Shown here: piece after piece, positions 1 through 6,911 of the stretch
Position numbering within the stretch: the first letter of the stretch is position 1
Layout of the letters: each line of letters begins with the position of its first letter
Source: an uncultured Campylobacter sp.
Lineage (GTDB): Bacteria > Actinomycetota > Actinomycetes > Mycobacteriales > Mycobacteriaceae
Direction of reading: 5' to 3'
Length of the DNA: 18,948 nt
Assembly (NCBI GenBank): GCA_946221035.1
Contig: CAMIME010000046.1
Coordinates: 1-18,948 of the forward strand
Position numbers and translations under genes: made by a program
The notes under the pieces: model-generated
Databases searched by the model: none
What the model was told of the DNA's origin: nothing
Seen by the model: the letters and a program-made list of their open reading frames with translations, nothing else

Positions 1-314
1 AGGGCAACTACATCTTCCCGGAGGGCTTCGACCCGGAGACCAACGAGTGGATGGAGGGTTTCGACGAGGCTCGCCAGGAGTGGGAAGCACGCTACGCCGA
101 GGCGGAGCGTCGCCACACCGCGCACGCTGCCCAGATCGAGCGTCACCGCGCTGCTGCCGCCGAGGCCGCAGAGCAGGCTGGCGACCAGGCAACCAACTAC
201 TCCTCTGAGTCCTCCGCTGCAGCTCCGGCATCGGACCAGGCTGAGGAGAGCATCGGTTCCCTCGCGTCTGACGAGCAGCTCGCCGCACTTCGCGACAAGC
301 TCGCCGGCAACTAA
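1..314 (+). CDS. rpsA: 30S ribosomal protein S1, C-terminal end (partial, 5' end outside window)
   Basis: This is the last part of ribosomal protein S1, which binds mRNA on the 30S subunit and helps initiate translation. The open frame starts at base 3 at the window edge and ends with TAA at 312-314. The visible residues begin GNYIFPEGFDPETNEW and continue into a charged helix rich in Ala, Glu and Arg (EARYAEAERRHTAHAAQIE), then an acidic, Ser/Ala-rich tail. That is the typical corynebacterial S1 C-terminus after the last S1 (OB-fold) repeat. No S1 repeat itself is visible here. The identity rests on recognition of this tail and on the following coaE gene, which follows rpsA in mycobacteria and corynebacteria. 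The internal ATG at 51 is not a real start because the frame stays open upstream. Confidence 0.9.
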   Translation, partial: GNYIFPEGFDPETNEWMEGFDEARQEWEARYAEAERRHTAHAAQIERHRAAAAEAAEQAGDQATNYSSESSAAAPASDQAEESIGSLASDEQLAALRDKLAGN

Positions 315-322
315 GCCTTTTG

Positions 323-341
323 TAGCTCGTACACAGAGCTA
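323..341 (+). other. Small perfect hairpin just after rpsA
   Basis: TAGCTC at 323-328 and GAGCTA at 336-341 form a 6-bp stem with a 7-nt loop. It lies 9 nt after the rpsA stop and has no T run after it. It may protect the 3' end of the mRNA or be incidental; the real terminator lies further downstream. Confidence 0.35.
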
Positions 342-359
342 GCCGCTTAGCGACGACAC

Positions 360-398
360 GTCCCGCCCCCACCGCACAGGTCGGGGGCGGGACGTTTT
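360..398 (+). terminator. Rho-independent terminator of rpsA
   Basis: GTCCCGCCCCC (360-370) pairs perfectly with GGGGGCGGGAC (383-393). The loop can add ACC/GGT pairs with one bulged C. GTTTT follows at 394-398. An 11-bp GC-rich stem followed by a T run is a classical intrinsic terminator. It separates rpsA from coaE, so coaE needs its own promoter. Confidence 0.88.
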
Positions 399-400
399 GC

Positions 401-406
401 TATGTT
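401..406 (+). promoter_or_regulatory. Possible -10 element of coaE (leaderless)
   Basis: TATGTT lies directly after the rpsA terminator, preceded by TGC (possible extended -10). A transcript starting 7-8 nt downstream would begin at or next to the ATG at 414, giving a leaderless mRNA. There is no Shine-Dalgarno sequence before that ATG. No convincing -35 is seen; that position falls inside the terminator stem. Confidence 0.3.
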
Positions 407-413
407 CGCGTTC

Positions 414-1007
414 ATGAAAACGGTTGGACTGACGGGCGGCATCGGCAGCGGCAAATCGACGGTTGCGAAACTGCTCGCCAAAGAAGGCTTCGCAGTGGTT
501 GACGCCGATCAGATTGCGCGCGACATCATGGAACCCGGTTCACCCGTGCTCGAGCAGGTAGCCGAAGTGTTCGGTGCGGACGTGATCCGCCAAGACGGCT
601 CCCTCGACCGTGCTGCGCTTGCCCGCAGGGCCTTCGTGTCCCAGGAGCAGACCGCGAAGCTAAACGCGATTACGCATCCTGCGATCCGGGAGGAATCGAA
701 GCGGCGTTTCGCCCAGGCCGAGGCGTCGGGCGCAAAGGTGGCGGTCTACGACATGCCGCTGCTTGTGGATTTGGGTTTGAACGAGGACATGGACCTCACC
801 GTCGTCGTGGATGTGGACGTAGAGGAGCGCGTCCGCCGACTCGTTGCATCGCGGGGTTTGGAGGAGTCGGATGCGCGCGCGAGGATCGCGCAGCAGATTG
901 ATGACGCGACCCGGTTGGCGGCGGCGGATGAGGTGATTGACAACAACGGACCAGTTGAGGCACTCGAACCGCAGGTGCGCGACCTCGTTGAAAGACTCAA
1001 CAGTTGA
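414..1007 (+). CDS. coaE: Dephospho-CoA kinase
   Basis: CoaE catalyses the last step of CoA synthesis, ATP-dependent 3'-phosphorylation of dephospho-CoA in the cytosol. The 197-residue protein begins MKTVGLTGGIGSGKST, with the P-loop at residues 8-16. It also has the D30-A-D32 motif, the family ITHPAIR segment around H88-P89, and an Arg-rich lid region (RVRRLVASRG) before the C-terminal VIDNNG. I prefer the ATG at 414 over the in-frame ATG at 402, because CoaE proteins begin two to four residues before GLTGG and the 402 ATG falls in the likely -10 hexamer. It follows rpsA, as in mycobacteria. Mycobacterium tuberculosis CoaE carries an extra C-terminal GrpB-like domain; this protein lacks it and has the normal single-domain length. 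Confidence 0.94.
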   Translation: MKTVGLTGGIGSGKSTVAKLLAKEGFAVVDADQIARDIMEPGSPVLEQVAEVFGADVIRQDGSLDRAALARRAFVSQEQTAKLNAITHPAIREESKRRFAQAEASGAKVAVYDMPLLVDLGLNEDMDLTVVVDVDVEERVRRLVASRGLEESDARARIAQQIDDATRLAAADEVIDNNGPVEALEPQVRDLVERLNS

Positions 1008-1025
1008 AAAGTTCTACGGCCGTAC

Positions 1026-1036
1026 GAACAGTGTTC
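1026..1036. promoter_or_regulatory. 11-bp palindrome upstream of the DUF4259 gene
   Basis: GAACA-G-TGTTC is a perfect 5+5 inverted repeat in the 88-nt gap between coaE and the DUF4259 gene, 60 nt before the latter. It resembles an operator half-site pair. It differs from the actinobacterial LexA box (GAAC-N4-GTTC) by having a 3-nt spacer. A weak hairpin (1011-1029, GTTCTAC/GTACGAAC with one bulge) overlaps its left arm. The binding protein is unknown. Confidence 0.35.
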
Positions 1037-1081
1037 ACCTGGACGCAAGGTAGGCGTTAGGTCGGTGTTACCTGCACCACT

Positions 1082-1087
1082 TATTGT
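1082..1087 (+). promoter_or_regulatory. Possible -10 element of the DUF4259 gene
   Basis: TATTGT ends 8 nt before the ATG at 1096, so transcription could start at or next to the start codon. No Shine-Dalgarno sequence is present in GACGCCTC just before the ATG. The -35 region is not recognisable. Confidence 0.3.
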
Positions 1088-1095
1088 GACGCCTC

Positions 1096-1449
1096 ATGGG
1101 TACGTGGAACACGGGGCCGTTTGATAACGATCCCGCAGCTGATGCCGTCGCCGCGCTGGCGAACGGCACGTTCAGCATGGACCAGTTCCGCTTTGAGTGT
1201 GGCCTCGGGCCGTTGAGTACAGATGCGGCCGAGTCGATCCTCGCGCTCGCCGCGTTGCTGAAGGGGCACAGGCCGGAGCAATACGCCGACGACGACCTCG
1301 ATTACCCGTTCACCATGGATGACAAACGGTGGATCCGGCGCCGCGCGCAAGCCGCGGTGCGTCCCGGCGAGTCCGAGTTGTACTCGATGTGGGAGGCGAC
1401 GGGGGAGTTGGACGAGTGGCTGGAGGCCACCCGCCGGTACGTGTCCTAG
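1096..1449 (+). CDS. DUF4259 domain-containing protein
   Basis: This is a 117-residue protein of unknown function. The N-terminus MGTWNTGPFDNDPAADAV is the hallmark of the DUF4259 family, whose members begin MGxWGxGxFxNDxAxDW or similar. The family is small, soluble, found across bacteria and without an assigned biochemical role. There is no signal peptide or membrane segment. The rest is an acidic helical protein with a C-terminal segment typical of the family (SELYSMWEATGELDEWLEA). The start is fixed by the family motif. It stands alone: coaE lies 88 nt upstream with a separate likely promoter, and the acyltransferase gene converges on it with only 14 nt between the two stops. The frame on the opposite strand here is a shadow. 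Confidence 0.8.
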   Translation: MGTWNTGPFDNDPAADAVAALANGTFSMDQFRFECGLGPLSTDAAESILALAALLKGHRPEQYADDDLDYPFTMDDKRWIRRRAQAAVRPGESELYSMWEATGELDEWLEATRRYVS

Positions 1450-1463
1450 CGCCGACCGCGAAT

Positions 1464-3212
1464 CTAGTTCAGGCTGGCGCAGAATTCCCAGAACATTTCG
1501 GAGGCCTTTTCCAGGTTGGCCTTGAACTCTTCCGGCTTCTCGGCTGTCTCGGTGTTCCACGACACGCAGAACTCGCCGTCCTTCGGCAGCGGGGTGTAGG
1601 CCACGCCGAAGCCCTCCGGCAGGGAGGGAGCGAAGCAGTAGCGAACCACCTGGTCCGCGCCTCCGATGGAGGTGGTGGACAGGAAGTCGCGGCGTGCGGC
1701 GGTCGCGGCATCGTCGTGGAAGAAGGGATCTGAGTCGTCGATGGAGGCCATCATCTGGAAATGACGGTCAAAGCCGTTGCCGGACTTGCACCGCTTCACC
1801 CACCCACGGTGGGCGTTGACAGCTTCTTGGAGGTCCTCGGAGGTCGCAGTGCCGTCGACAAGCTTTCGCGCGAAGCTCACCGCCTCCGGCGTGGCTGCGC
1901 GCAGGCACTCAGTGCGGCCGGCGCGGAACTCGCGCATGTCCACGGCCTCGTAGACCGAGCGGACGCGGCCGTAGGCAAGCTGCTGCGCCACAGTCATGGT
2001 CAGCTGCGCAGATGCATCGCGAGAGACCTTGAACGGCATTTCCGCCGGCTGGTTGTGCGGCACGGTAATGATCTCGGTGTCGAACTTCTCCGCCTCTGCC
2101 AAGGTGAAGTCGAGCGCCTCCTGCAGTTTCGCTCCGATTTCCTCGCTGATCTCCCAGTTCAAAAACTCCGGCTCAATATCGGAGAGCGCCGCAGAGGATT
2201 CTTGCGGCAGGACCGCAGCCTGCATTCGGGTGATTGCGGTGACGAGGGTGGCACCATCCTGGCACGAGTGCTCCACGTGGATCGCCATCCAGTCGTCGCG
2301 AAGCGATGCCAGGTAGCTCATCGGTTTATACAGCCAGGCGCCGCGCGGCTTGAACGTCGCGGTGCGGATGCGCTCGCGGTCGGAGGCGGTCTCATCGTCG
2401 AGGATGTCGATGGTGAAAAGCATATCGGCTAAGCGATCGTAGATAGCCTGGTTGTCGCCGAGCTGCAGCAATTCAGGCAAGATTTGAGCCAGTGCACCCG
2501 AGCCGATGAGCGACGGCGCGTTGAAATCGAAGGTACCTTCCTCGCTTCGGCCCGACTCGACGATCTTTTCAAGGGCCTTTTTGATGGCGTCTGCGGAGGC
2601 CGGTCTGCCCTCGGCATCAGAGATCTGCAGGGCAAAGAACTTGCCGTCGAAGAAGACGCCGATCTCCCTGTTCGTGGCGTCCTTCGCAGTTTGGAGAATC
2701 ACGTCCTCCTCCGGCTGCGGGTGGCGGATTGCACCGGCGTAGGGGAACCACTGGTTCATGGTGATTCGGTTGCCGCGGGCGTCTTGGTCCTCCGGTGTCG
2801 AGTCGGCCGCCGCCTCGAGGTGGATCACGGCAGCGCGCTGGATCAGCTCCACGGCGCGGTCGATGCCTACCGGCAGATCCTTATCCGGCATGGTGATCTG
2901 GAAGCCCACGTTGGTTGTGAGCGCCAGCGGCTCGCGCACCGTGAGGTAGCCGGAGTACCACTCGTTGTGGAGCCAGTTCACACCCTGCTCCTCGCGCTCG
3001 GCGGCGCGCTCGCGGAGCTTGGCATCCAGATCGGGACCTTTCCCCGTACGGAAGTTCTCCACAATGCTCTTGGCGCGTTCCAGCTCTGCGCCTTCCAGGA
3101 CGGCCTCAAGCGCGTGGGAGTACGCGTCGAGGGAAGAGTCGAGCTCCGGAACCGGCAGAGGTTTCAGGTCGGTGGTTGCGGGGTGCGGCTCAATGGTTAG
3201 GTTATCAGCCAT
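1464..3212 (-). CDS. Choline/carnitine O-acyltransferase family protein, probably carnitine acyltransferase
   Basis: The enzyme family transfers acyl groups between CoA and carnitine or choline. The 582-residue sequence shows the family pattern throughout: the N-terminal LPVPELDSSLDAY segment (19-31), the catalytic histidine motif VEHSCQDG (313-320, likely H315), YEAVDMREFRAGRTE (421-435), FDRHFQMM (481-488) and LSTTSIGG (511-518). T434 in GRT and R483 in DRH match the residues that bind the carnitine carboxylate in carnitine acetyltransferase. Choline acetyltransferase has Val and Asn there. I therefore favour carnitine or another carboxylated alcohol as acceptor; acyl chain length cannot be told. 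There is no signal peptide or membrane anchor, so it is cytosolic. A GGAAGG-like ribosome site precedes the ATG by about 10 nt. It lies 83 nt downstream of the ABC ATPase gene on the same strand with no T-tract terminator between, so it may be the last gene of that operon. Confidence 0.88.
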   Translation of the reverse strand: MADNLTIEPHPATTDLKPLPVPELDSSLDAYSHALEAVLEGAELERAKSIVENFRTGKGPDLDAKLRERAAEREEQGVNWLHNEWYSGYLTVREPLALTTNVGFQITMPDKDLPVGIDRAVELIQRAAVIHLEAAADSTPEDQDARGNRITMNQWFPYAGAIRHPQPEEDVILQTAKDATNREIGVFFDGKFFALQISDAEGRPASADAIKKALEKIVESGRSEEGTFDFNAPSLIGSGALAQILPELLQLGDNQAIYDRLADMLFTIDILDDETASDRERIRTATFKPRGAWLYKPMSYLASLRDDWMAIHVEHSCQDGATLVTAITRMQAAVLPQESSAALSDIEPEFLNWEISEEIGAKLQEALDFTLAEAEKFDTEIITVPHNQPAEMPFKVSRDASAQLTMTVAQQLAYGRVRSVYEAVDMREFRAGRTECLRAATPEAVSFARKLVDGTATSEDLQEAVNAHRGWVKRCKSGNGFDRHFQMMASIDDSDPFFHDDAATAARRDFLSTTSIGGADQVVRYCFAPSLPEGFGVAYTPLPKDGEFCVSWNTETAEKPEEFKANLEKASEMFWEFCASLN

Positions 3213-3295
3213 GGAAAAAGCGCCTTCCGTAGGAAACTGGGTTACGACCCCAGCGTACCGACGGCAACAGGCGCGTTCCGATGAACTGCGAGTTG

Positions 3296-4921
3296 CTACA
3301 GCTCCGGGATGTTCGCAAGGAGCTGCTTGGTGTACTCGTGCTGAGGGTTTTCCAGCACATCGTCAACGGGACCCTCGTCCACAATTACACCCTGGTTCAG
3401 CACCGCGATACGAGTTGCCGTGTGACGCGCGAGTGCGATGTTGTGAGTGACGAACAGCATAGACAGACCGCGTTCCTGGCGCAGTTCCGCAAGTAGGCGC
3501 AGGATCGACGCCTGCACCGACACGTCGAGCGCGGAGGTGATTTCATCGCACACGAGCACGCTCGGCGCGTTTACCAGCGCGCGCCCGATCGCTGCGCGCT
3601 GGCGCTCGCCACCGGAAAGATCCCCTGGGCGGCGGTCGTAAAAGCTGCGGTCGAGCTGGACCGACTCCAAAACATCCTCAACCGCCGCGCGCTGCTGGCT
3701 GCGGGAAAGCTCGCCGGACATCTGGAGCGGCACGGAAAGCGATTCGCCGATAGTGCGTCTTGGGTTCAACGAAGAAAACGGCGACTGGAAAATGTACTGC
3801 ACGTCCTGTCGCTGCTTCACGGTGCGCTTGCGGCTGCCGTGCTCAAGCACCTCGCCGCGGAGCGCAACCTCCCCGGTGTAGTCCGGGTTCAGCCCAGCCA
3901 CCGAACGGGCGAGGGTGGTCTTACCGGAACCGGATTCGCCCAGCAGGAGGATCGACTCGCCCTCCTCAAGCGTGAGGTCGATACCGTGTAGCACCTTGTT
4001 GGCGCCGTAGGCCATTTCCAGATTACGGACAGCCAGAAGGGGAGCAGCAGCGCCGGCGTGGCCGGCGGACGGTCGCGGCCGGCCGTGCCCGGTAATGTCC
4101 TTTGTGCCCTGCAAGTCCGGAATGGAGCCGAGCAGCTTTTTCGTGTACGGGTGCTGCGGGTCGTAGAGGACGGTGTCCGCCGGACCTTCCTCAACGATAT
4201 CGCCGCGCAGCATGACCACGACACGGTCCGACAACTCCGCCACCACAGCGAGATCGTGGGTGATGTACAACGAGGCAACGTCGTGGCGCCGCGTCATTGA
4301 GCGGATCGTTTCAAGCACGTGGGCCTGTGTCGACACATCCAAGCCGGTTGTCGGCTCATCCAAGATCAGCACGTCCGGGTACATCGCGAACGCCATCGCG
4401 ATACCGACTCGCTGCTGCTGTCCACCGGAAAGCTGGTGGGGCCAACGCGCCAAATACTCGTCCGTGTCGGGCAAGTCGACATCGCGCATCACCTCGCGCA
4501 CGCGGTCGCCTGCGTCGCCGTTGAATCCGTGGATATCCAAAACCTCGCGGATCTGCTCCCCGACACGCATGGTCGGGTTCAGGCTCAAGGCGGGGTCTTG
4601 CGGCACGTAGGCCACGCGCGCACCGCGCAGCTCCCGCAGACCGTCTTCGTCCAAACCTAAGATGTCGATGGTCTCGCCGTCTTGGGTGTGCAGGGTGACG
4701 GTGCCGTCGTAAAGCGAGAGCCCGGGGCGGAAGTGGCCCATCGCGGCAAGCCCCGCGGTGGTCTTGCCCGAGCCGGACTCGCCGACGAGTCCGACAATCT
4801 CGCCGCGGTGGAGATCGAGATCCACGCCGTGGAGGATCTCGGTTCCCTCCAGGGTGCCTAGGCGCAGGTTCCGCACCTCCAACACAGCCTCGGTTCTTTC
4901 CGGCCGGTATGCGGTCGTCAT
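3296..4921 (-). CDS. Peptide/nickel-type ABC transporter, fused two-domain ATP-binding protein (DppD-DppF-like)
   Basis: This 541-residue cytosolic ATPase powers the importer encoded upstream. It holds two complete nucleotide-binding domains in one chain. Domain 1 has Walker A GESGSGKTT (47-55), signature LSGGQ (164-168), Walker B ILDEP and switch His at about 222. Domain 2 has Walker A GESGSGKTT (328-336), signature LSGGE (435-439), Walker B VCDE and His at about 493. Each domain ends in the oligopeptide-transporter C-terminal motif (HPYTKKLL near 257, HEYTKQLL near 528). All catalytic elements look intact, so both sites should hydrolyse ATP. Fusion of the two ATPases is common in actinobacterial members of this family. 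Its ATG overlaps the stop of the permease gene as TGATG, implying translational coupling. The substrate cannot be read from the ATPase. Confidence 0.93.
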   Translation of the reverse strand: MTTAYRPERTEAVLEVRNLRLGTLEGTEILHGVDLDLHRGEIVGLVGESGSGKTTAGLAAMGHFRPGLSLYDGTVTLHTQDGETIDILGLDEDGLRELRGARVAYVPQDPALSLNPTMRVGEQIREVLDIHGFNGDAGDRVREVMRDVDLPDTDEYLARWPHQLSGGQQQRVGIAMAFAMYPDVLILDEPTTGLDVSTQAHVLETIRSMTRRHDVASLYITHDLAVVAELSDRVVVMLRGDIVEEGPADTVLYDPQHPYTKKLLGSIPDLQGTKDITGHGRPRPSAGHAGAAAPLLAVRNLEMAYGANKVLHGIDLTLEEGESILLLGESGSGKTTLARSVAGLNPDYTGEVALRGEVLEHGSRKRTVKQRQDVQYIFQSPFSSLNPRRTIGESLSVPLQMSGELSRSQQRAAVEDVLESVQLDRSFYDRRPGDLSGGERQRAAIGRALVNAPSVLVCDEITSALDVSVQASILRLLAELRQERGLSMLFVTHNIALARHTATRIAVLNQGVIVDEGPVDDVLENPQHEYTKQLLANIPEL

Positions 4922-5958
4922 CAGCGGATCTCCTTTACCGGGTCGTCGTGGCGGATGGGTTCGAGCTTCGGCTGCTGGGTTGCAGGCACCGGCTCACCGG
5001 TGCGCTTCACGGGCATCGCGGTCGTGGCGGTGGCTCGGGCCGTCGCGTCGGCAAGCAGATTTGTGCCGACGGTCAAAAGCGCAATCGCGAACACCGGCAT
5101 TAGCACACCCCACGGTTGGATGGACAGCGCGATGCGATTTTCGTTGATCATCAAACCCCAGTCTGCGGTGGGCGGCTGGATACCCAAACCCAAGAACGAC
5201 AGGGAGGCAATCGAGCCGATGGAGTAGGTCAGACGAAGCCCGGCTTCTACTGCCAGTGGGCCGGCGATGTTCGGCAGGATTTCCTGGCCCATAATCCGCC
5301 AGTGGGGCACCGAGTACATCTGTGCGGCCCGGATGTAGTCCTCGTTCGTCACATCCAGCGTCGCCGCACGGGCCACGCGTGCAATGCGCGGCGCGTGGGT
5401 AAGCCCGATCACCAGCACGAGCACCGACGCAGACGGGCCGAAAATCACGATCGCCAGCATGGCGAAGATGAGCTGGGGGAAAGCGAGCAGCACGTCGTTG
5501 ATGCGCATGAGCACCGAGTCGGTCGCACCGCCCGCGTAGCCGGCGACCATACCGATGATCGTGCCCACAACCATGCCGAGCAACGTAGCCAAAAACGCGG
5601 TGATGATCAGGCCCAGGCCGCCTGCCACGAAGCGCGAGAACACGCTGCGCCCCAGGTTGTCCGTACCGAGCGCGCCCGTGTCGGTGAAAGGCAGGCCGAT
5701 GAATTCGGTGGTGGAGTAGCCGGTCAGCTGCTCCGAGAAGAAGTAGCCGACGACGGTCAGCACGAGGATGACACCGGTGATGATCAGGCCCACCTTGCCC
5801 TCGGGCTGCGCCCAAATGCGCGACATCAGCGGGGCCGGTTTCGACGTCGACGTCTTCAGCTCGTCGCCAGTTCGCGTGTCGGCGGCCTCTGCCCGGTTTG
5901 CTGGTGCAAGAGCCGGGTTCTCCAGCGGGGTTTCGCGCGGGTTCTCAGGAGTAGTCAC
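4921..5958 (-). CDS. Peptide/nickel-type ABC transporter permease, DppC-like
   Basis: This 345-residue inner-membrane permease forms half of the translocation pore. The N-terminal 45 residues are a polar, Pro/Ala-rich cytosolic extension. A transmembrane helix follows (about 56-74), then the family motif LGTDNLGRSVFSR (97-109), further helices, the EAA loop that docks on the ATPase (EDYIRAAQMYSVPHWRIMGQ, 206-225) and LSFLGLGIQPPTADWG (253-268), typical of DppC/OppC. The start is GTG, supported by a good AAGGAG ribosome site 6 nt upstream, and it overlaps the previous stop as TAGTG. The C-terminal tail (about 307-345) is longer and more charged than usual and may touch the ATPase. Confidence 0.92.
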   Translation of the reverse strand: MTTPENPRETPLENPALAPANRAEAADTRTGDELKTSTSKPAPLMSRIWAQPEGKVGLIITGVILVLTVVGYFFSEQLTGYSTTEFIGLPFTDTGALGTDNLGRSVFSRFVAGGLGLIITAFLATLLGMVVGTIIGMVAGYAGGATDSVLMRINDVLLAFPQLIFAMLAIVIFGPSASVLVLVIGLTHAPRIARVARAATLDVTNEDYIRAAQMYSVPHWRIMGQEILPNIAGPLAVEAGLRLTYSIGSIASLSFLGLGIQPPTADWGLMINENRIALSIQPWGVLMPVFAIALLTVGTNLLADATARATATTAMPVKRTGEPVPATQQPKLEPIRHDDPVKEIR

Positions 5959-6905
5959 TAGTTGCTCCTTAGCTTCGGGTTGGCCAGGATACCGATGATG
6001 TCGGCGAGTAGATTCACCACGACGTAGACAGCCGCGATCAGCAGCGAAACGGCCTGGACGACCTGAACATCGCGGTAATTCACCGCGTCGATCAGCGCGA
6101 CGCCGAGGCCGGGGTAGCGGAAGAGGTACTCCACCACGACGATGCCGCCGGCGAGCCAGGCCAGTTGGATGGCAACCACCTGCGCGATCGGGCCGACAGC
6201 ATGGGGCAGCGCGTGACGGAAGATGACGCGACGCTCGGGCACACCCTTCAGGCGCGCCATCTCGACGTAGCCCGAGTCGAGTGTCTCAATCATCGTGGCG
6301 CGCGTCATTCGCGCGATGTAGGGGCTGACCACCAGTGTCAGAGTCAGCGTGGGGAGCACCAGCTGGGAGGGGAAGTCCCACACGTTGCTACCCGGCGGGC
6401 TCATCGTCACTGCCGGAAGTACCTGGAAGACCGAGGTGGCGAACAACGTGATGAGCCCGATACCGATGACGAACTCCGGCATCGCGGCGAGGATGAGCGT
6501 CACCCAGGTAATCGCCGTGTCGCGCCTGTATCCGCGCCACCAGGCTGCGTAAATACCCACCAGGATCCCCAACGGGATGGAGAACAACGCGGCGAGCGCC
6601 ATAAGCACCAGCGAATTCACCAGCGGTTGACCCAGCAGCTCGGAGACCGCGCCACCGGTGGAGGTGGAAGTGCCGAAATCGCCGGTGAGCACGCCGCCTA
6701 GCCAGAGGAAATACCGCTCCACAGGTGGTTTGTCCAGATTCATCTCGGCCTCGAGGGCGGCAATGCGCTCCGGCGTGGCCTGCTGGCCCAAAATCGCTTC
6801 CGCGGGCGAGCCGGGCAGCAGCAGCGTCGCGCAGAAGATGATCACAGACACCGCGAGGAGAATGAACACGCTCACGGCGAGTCTGTGGAGAATGAACTTA
6901 CCCAT
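5958..6905 (-). CDS. Peptide/nickel-type ABC transporter permease, DppB-like
   Basis: This 315-residue inner-membrane permease pairs with the DppC-like protein. It starts with the classical DppB form: a short basic N-terminus MGKFILHRL, a first helix (about 9-30) and LPGSPAEAILG, followed by a periplasmic segment with the MNLDKPPVERYFLWLGGVLTGDFG pattern split over 55-78. The EAA cytoplasmic loop is at 213-232 (YVEMARLKGVPERRVIFRHA). The last third holds the VVEYLFRYPGLGVALIDAV block typical of the family. The gene begins 6 nt after the solute-binding protein gene. A GGAGG sequence about 11 nt upstream lies inside the end of that gene, which suggests coupled translation. Confidence 0.93.
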   Translation of the reverse strand: MGKFILHRLAVSVFILLAVSVIIFCATLLLPGSPAEAILGQQATPERIAALEAEMNLDKPPVERYFLWLGGVLTGDFGTSTSTGGAVSELLGQPLVNSLVLMALAALFSIPLGILVGIYAAWWRGYRRDTAITWVTLILAAMPEFVIGIGLITLFATSVFQVLPAVTMSPPGSNVWDFPSQLVLPTLTLTLVVSPYIARMTRATMIETLDSGYVEMARLKGVPERRVIFRHALPHAVGPIAQVVAIQLAWLAGGIVVVEYLFRYPGLGVALIDAVNYRDVQVVQAVSLLIAAVYVVVNLLADIIGILANPKLRSN

Positions 6906-6911
6906 CGCTTT

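Noticed and set aside
402..413. Upstream ATG for coaE adding four residues
   Set aside because: It overlaps the -10 candidate directly after the terminator; CoaE proteins start just before GLTGG.
1011..1029. Hairpin after coaE as a terminator
   Set aside because: Short stem with a bulge and no T run; not enough for a terminator call.
2484..3200. 238-codon plus-strand frame inside the acyltransferase gene
   Set aside because: Shadow frame; the acyltransferase motifs on the minus strand are unambiguous.
5116..5961. 281-codon plus-strand frame antisense to the DppC-like permease
   Set aside because: Product is His/Arg/Gly-rich without domains; the permease on the other strand is clear.
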